Assembly: GCF_900114485.1 (NCBI RefSeq)
Contig: NZ_FOTF01000001.1
Span: 124,001-188,000, forward strand
DNA from: Loktanella salsilacus
GTDB taxonomy: Bacteria; Pseudomonadota; Alphaproteobacteria; Rhodobacterales; Rhodobacteraceae
Direction: 5' to 3'
Length of the DNA stretch: 64,000 nt
Shown: positions 58,758-64,000 of the stretch, piece by piece
Layout: every line of letters begins with the position of its first letter
Numbering within the stretch: position 1 is the stretch's first letter
Notes under the pieces: model-generated
What the model was told of the DNA's origin: nothing
What the model saw: the letters and a program-made list of their open reading frames with translations, nothing else
Database searches by the model: none
Made by a program: the position numbers and the translations under genes

Positions 58758-61198
58758 TCTGCGGCCTCCAGTGTCAGATCGGCAAGGGGCTGCCAAAGAT
58801 TGCGGAATGCGGGCTTTGTGCGTTCGGCCCAAGGGTCCTGCTGCATGAACTGCTGGGCATAATAGAAGCGGTCCGCCAGCGCCTTGCGGCTATCGGCGTC
58901 CGTGACGACCCGTGCGACGATGTGGTCAAGGCCGACGTTATCCAGCCATTTGTACATGCGTTCCAGATAGGCGGCCTCTTCGCGGTACAGCTGTAGGACG
59001 GCAGCGGTGTATTCCAGCACCTCGTCCTCGGTCTTGACGGTGCACATCACGACAGTGCCCTGAATATGCAGACCCGCCGCGCCGCCGATGTGCAGCACAT
59101 AGCCAGAGTCGACGCAGATCACGCCCACGTCCTTGCAGGTGGATTCCGAACAATTGCGCGGACAGCCAGAGACGGCCATTTTCACCTTGGCCGGCGTCCA
59201 AGACCCCCAAAGCGCCTTTTCCATGCGGATACCAAGTCCGGTGCTGTCTTGGGTGCCAAAGCGGCAATGGTCGGTGCCAACGCAGGTTTTCACCGTGCGC
59301 AGCCCCTTGGCATAGGCTTGGCCGGACACCATGCCCGCGGCGTTCAGATCGGCCCAGATGTCGGGCAAGTCTTGTTTCTTGACGCCCAGCAGGTCGATGC
59401 GCTGGCCGCCGGTGACCTTGACGGTTTGCACGTTGTATTTGTCAGCCGCATCCGCAATCGCCCGCAGTTCAGCCGCAGAGGTGATGCCGCCCCACATGCG
59501 CGGGACAACGGAATAGGTGCCGTCCTTTTGGATATTCGAATGCATCCGTTCGTTCACAAAGCGGCTTTGGTCGTCGTCCTGATATTCGCCCGGCCAGTCG
59601 CACAGTAGGTAGTAATTCAGCGCAGGCCGGCAGGACGCGCAGCCGCAAGAGGTTTCCCAGCCGCATTCCTGCATCACGGCCGCCATGGATTTCAGGCCGC
59701 GCGATTTGATCAGGCGGCGCACGTCCATGTGGGTCAGCGGCGTGCAAGGGCACATCGGCTTGACGGTCTGCACTTCGAACGCGTCGCCAAGCGACAGGGC
59801 CATGACCTGTTCGACAAGCCCGGTGCAAGTGCCGCAGGATGCGCTGGCTTTGGTCTGGGCGCGCACGTCGGTCAGCGATGTTGCGCCGCCTTTGATCGCG
59901 TCAACGATAGTAGATTTGCATACGCCGTTGCAGCCGCAGATTTCTGCATCAGCCGGTAAGGCTGCAACGGCCGCCAACGGGTCCGATTGGGCACCCCCTT
60001 GGAAAGCGGGGCCAAAGATGAGGGTATCGCGCATGTCCGATACGTCGGTCTTGTCCTTGATCAGCCCGTGGAACCACGCACCGTCGGCGGTGTCGCCATA
60101 CATGACCGCGCCGATCAGCCTCTCTCCTTCTAGTACAAGGCGTTTGTAGATGCCCCGCGCGGGGTCGCGAAAGACGATGTCGTCGCGCCCGTCCCCTTCG
60201 GCAAAGTCCCCGGCGCTGAACAGATCGCAACCTGTGACTTTTAGCTTTGTCGCCACCTCTTTGGGGGTGAAAATCGCGGGGGTATCGCCCAGCGTGTCGG
60301 CGGCAACCTTGGCTTGGTCATACAGCGGCGCAACAAGGCCGAAGATGGCCCCTTGATGTTCGACGCATTCGCCCAGCGCTAAGATGTGTTCGTCTGATGT
60401 GATCATCGCATCGTCGACATGGATACCGCGACCGACAGCCAGCCCTGCCTCTTTGGCCAAGGCCACATTGGGGCGGATGCCGACAGCCATCACAAGCAGA
60501 TCACAGGGCAGTTCGGTGCCGTCGTCCAGCAGCAGTCCGCTGACGTGGCCGTCCGTGCCCATGATCTCTTTAGAGTTGGCAGAGGTCAGGACGGTGATGC
60601 CCTTTGCCTCTAGCGCTTTTTTCAGCAGATAGCCTGCCGCCTCGTCCAGCTGGCGTTCCATCAGGTGGCCCATGACGTGGATCACGGTGACATCGACGCC
60701 GCGGGCGGCCATGCCTGCCGCGGCCTCTAGCCCCAAAAGGCCGCCGCCGATCACGATGGCTTTCGCGCCGGGCTTGGCACCCAGGCCCATCATGCGTTCG
60801 GTGTCTTCCAGATCACGGTAGGGAATGACGCCGGGCAGATCGTGGCCGGGCAGCGGGATCATGAAGGGGTTAGAGCCGGTGGCGATGACAAGGCGATCAT
60901 AAGGGACCGGGCCATTTTCGCCGTGGACGATGCGGGCCGCGCGGTCGATGCGCTCGACCTTTTCGCCAAAACGGCAGGTGACGCCGTGGCCCTCGTACCA
61001 GTCCGTGTCATGGGTGACGATTTCGGCGTAGGTCTTATCGCCGGACAGCACGGGGGACAGCATCAGGCGGTTATAGTTCCCGCGCGGCTCTGCGTTGAAA
61101 AGCGTCACGTTCCACGCGCCGGGCTGCGTGTCGAACAGATGCTCTAGCATCCGGCCAGAGGCCATTCCGGCCCCGATAACGACAAGGTTCTTTGTCAT
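58754..61198 (-). CDS. nirB: Assimilatory nitrite reductase large subunit NirB
   Basis: NAD(P)H-dependent siroheme nitrite reductase, 814 residues. N-terminal FAD/NAD domains (VVIGAGMASGRMLEHL; AIVIGGGLLGLEAAAGMAARG), a Bfd-like [2Fe-2S] segment at about 415-460 (CGCNGVCKSTIVDAI, CGTCTGLVEQV), a second cysteine cluster at about 485-540 (CGCASCRPALNYY), and the siroheme/[4Fe-4S] domain with TCVGTDHCRFGT and SGCPRNCSESTCKD. Start at 61198 gives the exact flavoprotein N-terminus, three bases after the ABC ATPase gene. Confidence 0.96.
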   Translation of the reverse strand: MTKNLVVIGAGMASGRMLEHLFDTQPGAWNVTLFNAEPRGNYNRLMLSPVLSGDKTYAEIVTHDTDWYEGHGVTCRFGEKVERIDRAARIVHGENGPVPYDRLVIATGSNPFMIPLPGHDLPGVIPYRDLEDTERMMGLGAKPGAKAIVIGGGLLGLEAAAGMAARGVDVTVIHVMGHLMERQLDEAAGYLLKKALEAKGITVLTSANSKEIMGTDGHVSGLLLDDGTELPCDLLVMAVGIRPNVALAKEAGLAVGRGIHVDDAMITSDEHILALGECVEHQGAIFGLVAPLYDQAKVAADTLGDTPAIFTPKEVATKLKVTGCDLFSAGDFAEGDGRDDIVFRDPARGIYKRLVLEGERLIGAVMYGDTADGAWFHGLIKDKTDVSDMRDTLIFGPAFQGGAQSDPLAAVAALPADAEICGCNGVCKSTIVDAIKGGATSLTDVRAQTKASASCGTCTGLVEQVMALSLGDAFEVQTVKPMCPCTPLTHMDVRRLIKSRGLKSMAAVMQECGWETSCGCASCRPALNYYLLCDWPGEYQDDDQSRFVNERMHSNIQKDGTYSVVPRMWGGITSAAELRAIADAADKYNVQTVKVTGGQRIDLLGVKKQDLPDIWADLNAAGMVSGQAYAKGLRTVKTCVGTDHCRFGTQDSTGLGIRMEKALWGSWTPAKVKMAVSGCPRNCSESTCKDVGVICVDSGYVLHIGGAAGLHIQGTVVMCTVKTEDEVLEYTAAVLQLYREEAAYLERMYKWLDNVGLDHIVARVVTDADSRKALADRFYYAQQFMQQDPWAERTKPAFRNLWQPLADLTLEAAE

Positions 61199-61201
61199 GG
61201 C

Positions 61202-62887
61202 TTACTCCGCTGCGATGGTGGCAGGTTTCGGCGCAGGCTTTGCGCCGTGTTCGTATTCCGTCAGGAAATCAAGGACTTCTTGGCGGTATTCATAGTAGTC
61301 GGGGTGGGCCAGCAGCGCCTTGCGGGTGCGCGGGCGCGGCAGTTTCACGTCGGTGATCTTGCCGATGGTGGCTTGCGGGCCGTTGGTCATCATGACGACG
61401 CGGTCGGCCAGCAGGATCGCCTCGTCCACGTCGTGCGTGACGCAGATCGCGGTGACTTTGGTGCGGGACCAGACTTCCATCAGGACCTCTTGCAGTTCCC
61501 ACCGGGTCAGGCTGTCCAGCATGCCAAAGGGTTCATCCAGCAGCAGCAGTTTTGGCGACAAGGCAAAGGCGCGGGCGATGCCCACGCGTTGTTTCATGCC
61601 GTTCGACATGGAATGCGCGCCGCGGTCCATCGCATCGGCCAGGCCGACACGTTCAAGGTAGTATTCCACCACCTCTTGCCGCTCGACCTGGGTCGCCTTG
61701 GGGTAAACCTTGTCCACGCCAATCGCGACGTTTTCCTTGGCGGTCAGCCATGGGAACAGGTTGGGCGATTGGAACACAACGGCGCGTTCGGGGTCCGCGC
61801 CTTCGACGTGGCGACCATCAAGGCGGATTGCGCCTTTGCTGATCTCGTTCAGGCCGGCGGCCATGGTCAGCACGGTGGATTTGCCGCAGCCGGAGTGGCC
61901 GATCAGGCTGATGAACTCGCCCTGATTGACCTTGAGGTTGAAGTCCTCGACCACCGTCAGCGGGCCTTTGGGCGTGGGGTAGACTTTGTGCAGCTGCGAA
62001 AAGTCGAGGAAGCGTTCCTCGATCATGCCTTCGCGGGCCTCTTTCACCACGGCGGGGATGGTCTGGTGGATCGGGGTGACATTGGGCAAGTGCCGCGTTT
62101 CGGCGACTTTGGCGGCGATACCGACGTCCATCAGGTATTGCGTCACCTGCGCGCGTAGCTTTTTAAAGCCTGCATCGTGGTTCATCGCGTCGCGGTTACG
62201 GGGGCGCGGGATGTTGACGGCGACAGGATCGGCAAGCGTGCCATCGGGGTTCAGCACGATGATGCGGTCGGCCAGCAAGATCGCCTCGTCCACGTCGTTG
62301 GTGATTAGGATGCAGGTCTTCTTGTCGGCCTCCCAGATCTCTAGGATTTCGTCGGCAAGGTTGGCGCGGGTCAGCGCATCAAGGGCGGACAAAGGTTCGT
62401 CCAGCAGCAGCAGGTCAGGCTCCATCGCCAGTGCACGGGCCACGGCGACGCGTTGGCGCATGCCGCCGGACAGTTCCGACGGATAGCGGTGGGCGGCGTG
62501 GGGCAGCCCGACCATGGCGATGTAGTGATCGGCCTTGGCGGTTTGCTCTGCCTTGGGCAGCTTGCCGTGGACTGCCTCAATCGCGAGCATGATGTTGCCG
62601 CGCACGGTCAGCCACGGCATCAGGCTGTAGCTTTGAAACACAAGGCCGCGGTCTGGGCCGGGGCCGTCGATGGGCTTGCCGCGAAAGGTCAGATCGCCGG
62701 TATCGGGTGCTTCTAGCCCGGCGATCAGGTTCATCAGGGTGGACTTTCCAGTGCCGGAAAACCCGAGGATGGCAAGGAATTCGCCTTCTTTCACATCAAG
62801 GTCGATGTGTTTCAGGATTTCGGTCCGGTGGGTGCCTTCCCCGAAACCTTTGCCGACGTCTTTGAATTGCAGAATGCTCATATCCAT
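61202..62887 (-). CDS. nrtCD: Nitrate/nitrite ABC transporter ATPase, NrtC-NrtD double-domain fusion
   Basis: A 561-residue protein made of two complete ABC ATPases in tandem. First domain: Walker A LGFSGTGKST, signature LSGGMRQRVAVARAL, Walker B LLLLDEPLSALD. Second domain (from about residue 290): Walker A GHSGCGKST, signature variant MSNGMKQRVGIARAF, Walker B LLLLDEPFGMLD. The linker (RHLPNVTPIHQTIPAVV) differs from cyanobacterial NrtC, whose extension is a solute-binding domain. A single chain would supply both ATPases of the importer. Start ATG 62887 shares a base with the permease stop; GTG 62890 or ATG 62881 are alternatives. Confidence 0.93.
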   Translation of the reverse strand: MDMSILQFKDVGKGFGEGTHRTEILKHIDLDVKEGEFLAILGFSGTGKSTLMNLIAGLEAPDTGDLTFRGKPIDGPGPDRGLVFQSYSLMPWLTVRGNIMLAIEAVHGKLPKAEQTAKADHYIAMVGLPHAAHRYPSELSGGMRQRVAVARALAMEPDLLLLDEPLSALDALTRANLADEILEIWEADKKTCILITNDVDEAILLADRIIVLNPDGTLADPVAVNIPRPRNRDAMNHDAGFKKLRAQVTQYLMDVGIAAKVAETRHLPNVTPIHQTIPAVVKEAREGMIEERFLDFSQLHKVYPTPKGPLTVVEDFNLKVNQGEFISLIGHSGCGKSTVLTMAAGLNEISKGAIRLDGRHVEGADPERAVVFQSPNLFPWLTAKENVAIGVDKVYPKATQVERQEVVEYYLERVGLADAMDRGAHSMSNGMKQRVGIARAFALSPKLLLLDEPFGMLDSLTRWELQEVLMEVWSRTKVTAICVTHDVDEAILLADRVVMMTNGPQATIGKITDVKLPRPRTRKALLAHPDYYEYRQEVLDFLTEYEHGAKPAPKPATIAAE

Positions 62888-63969
62888 CACCGCTGCGCTG
62901 AGAAGGTAAAGAAGGACTGCATCGCGAACATGACCCGGTCGAGCAGGAAGCCGATGATGCCGATGGTCAGCACCGCAACGATGATCCGCGCCAGCGATTG
63001 GGAAGATCCATTCTGGAATTCGTCCCAGACGAATTTGCCAAGGCCCGGGTTCTGCGCCAGCATTTCAGCGGCGATCAGCACCATCCAGCCCACGCCCAGC
63101 GACAGGCGCAATCCGGTAAAGATCAGCGGCAAGGCGGACGGCAGCACCAGTTTGGTGATCTTGGCGTAGGGGCCCATTTTCAGCACGCGGCTGACGGAAA
63201 TCAGGTCGCGGTCAATGGACGCCACGCCCAGCGCCGTGTTGATCAGCGTCGGCCAGAGCGAGCAGAGCGTCACGGTGATGGCAGACACGAGGAAGGATTT
63301 AGAGAAAAAGCCGTCGTTGGTGGCATAGACCGCGCTGACGACCATCGTGACGATGGGCAACCACGCAAGGGGAGAGACCGGTTTGAAGATCTGGATCAGC
63401 GGGTTCAGCGCCGCATTGGCTGTGGGCGACAGGCCCGCCGCAATGCCAAGGGGGATGGCGATGGCGGATGCGATCAGGAAGCCGAAGAACACCGTCTTGA
63501 TCGAGGTCCAGATCTGCCCGTAGTAGGTCGGCGATCCGGTATATGCGATCTCTTTCACTTCGTCGCCGCGGCCCGCGTCGATCAGGCGCTGGTTACGCTG
63601 GTCAAGGCGGTCGGTGAACACAGCCTCTTTTTCCCATTTCACCACTGCGTCGGCGTGCAGGCCCTTTGCCTCTTGCCAGACGGCGACCGGGCCGGGGATC
63701 GCGCCAAGGGACGTGACGACCTTGGGTGCCAGCGCCGACCACAGCATCAGGAAAATCGCGATGGACAGCAGGGGCACGCCCAGCAAGCGCCAGATTTCTT
63801 TGCCCTGCGCGCGGGGGTTATCCCCTGCAGCCGCCTTGAGCATTGGCGTCACCCAAGCAAGGCCAAGGACGGAAAACCAGGCGTCGGCCTTGTTGATGCG
63901 GGTGAACCAGACGGCGCGGCGGGCTTCGCGGTGCTGGGCTTGGATGTGATCGGGATCGACGACGGTCAT
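62887..63969 (-). CDS. nrtB: Nitrate/nitrite ABC transporter permease
   Basis: A 360-residue permease: an N-terminal soluble region and first helix (GVPLLSIAIFLMLWSAL), a periplasmic or cytosolic insert, then the binding-protein-dependent permease domain with SIKTVFFGFLIASAIAIPLG and the EAA-like loop in ASIDRDLISVSRVLKMGPYAKITKLVLPSALP. It is about 80 residues longer than typical NrtB, mainly at the N-terminus. The binding protein NrtA is expected just beyond the right edge. First gene in the window of the nrt-nir-nas operon. Confidence 0.93.
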   Translation of the reverse strand: MTVVDPDHIQAQHREARRAVWFTRINKADAWFSVLGLAWVTPMLKAAAGDNPRAQGKEIWRLLGVPLLSIAIFLMLWSALAPKVVTSLGAIPGPVAVWQEAKGLHADAVVKWEKEAVFTDRLDQRNQRLIDAGRGDEVKEIAYTGSPTYYGQIWTSIKTVFFGFLIASAIAIPLGIAAGLSPTANAALNPLIQIFKPVSPLAWLPIVTMVVSAVYATNDGFFSKSFLVSAITVTLCSLWPTLINTALGVASIDRDLISVSRVLKMGPYAKITKLVLPSALPLIFTGLRLSLGVGWMVLIAAEMLAQNPGLGKFVWDEFQNGSSQSLARIIVAVLTIGIIGFLLDRVMFAMQSFFTFSAQR

Positions 63970-64000
63970 GGCGTGGCTCCGTGGGTGGGATCAGGGGGCA

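Overview
The window is about 62% GC by eye, densely packed and mostly built of short co-directional operons with ATGA or GTGA overlaps. It looks like the chromosome of a marine Roseobacter-group alphaproteobacterium (Rhodobacterales). Supporting signs are a C4-dicarboxylate-type TRAP binding protein, the lrp-cysG-DUF2849-cysI-cysH-DUF934-fpr sulfate-reduction cluster, cox-type maturation genes, a fused nitrate ABC ATPase, and at least seven copies (plus one divergent one) of a GGCGGGAGTATTTT..GCAAGATGA intergenic element that I recognise from this order. No tRNA, rRNA, CRISPR array, insertion sequence or prophage was found.

Layout. 1-2121: partial dctP (-) and a cytochrome P450 (+). 2229-8293: an Lrp regulator divergent from an assimilatory sulfite-forming and sulfite-reducing operon (cysG, DUF2849, cysI, cysH, DUF934) followed by ferredoxin-NADP reductase. 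8294-19113: an accessory, stress-like block of yihY, a DUF5765-type membrane protein, a PHB-depolymerase-type esterase, DUF2254 (-), glutamate decarboxylase translationally coupled to an AspT-family antiporter, and an SLC13/RCK_C transporter with a 66-bp remnant of a relative behind it. Three FNR/Crp-like palindromes (8508, 13280, 13363) sit in its promoter regions. 19253-24059: an AT-rich YrbL-like gene, then infC flanked by two very Ala-rich envelope proteins.

24316-28555: coxD-coxE-xdhC(coxF)-molybdopterin-binding genes (-) with no CO dehydrogenase structural genes nearby. 28781-40892: a hypothetical gene, pyrC, pyrE, dnaB, a GNAT enzyme, a membrane coiled-coil/ClpP-like protease pair, alr, a two-TM coiled-coil protein with a PqiA-like partner, radA and cvpA. 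40911-47745: an AI-2E family permease (-), purF, a GspC-like fragment protein, an SDR, surE, pcm and nlpD. 47849-50366: tatABC with a coupled DUF815 ATPase (-). 50514-53250: a TauE/SafE exporter, dusA and a DHRS6-like SDR (all -).

53401-63969: an assimilatory nitrate operon (-) running nrtB, nrtCD fusion, nirB, nirD, nasA, a TrpD2-like gene and a second cysG. It enters from beyond the right edge, where nrtA would be expected. The two cysG copies supply siroheme separately to the sulfite and nitrite reductases. The least explained and most promising part is the 8.3-19 kb block, read here as an oxygen-responsive glutamate decarboxylation/antiport module. The functional link is inference.
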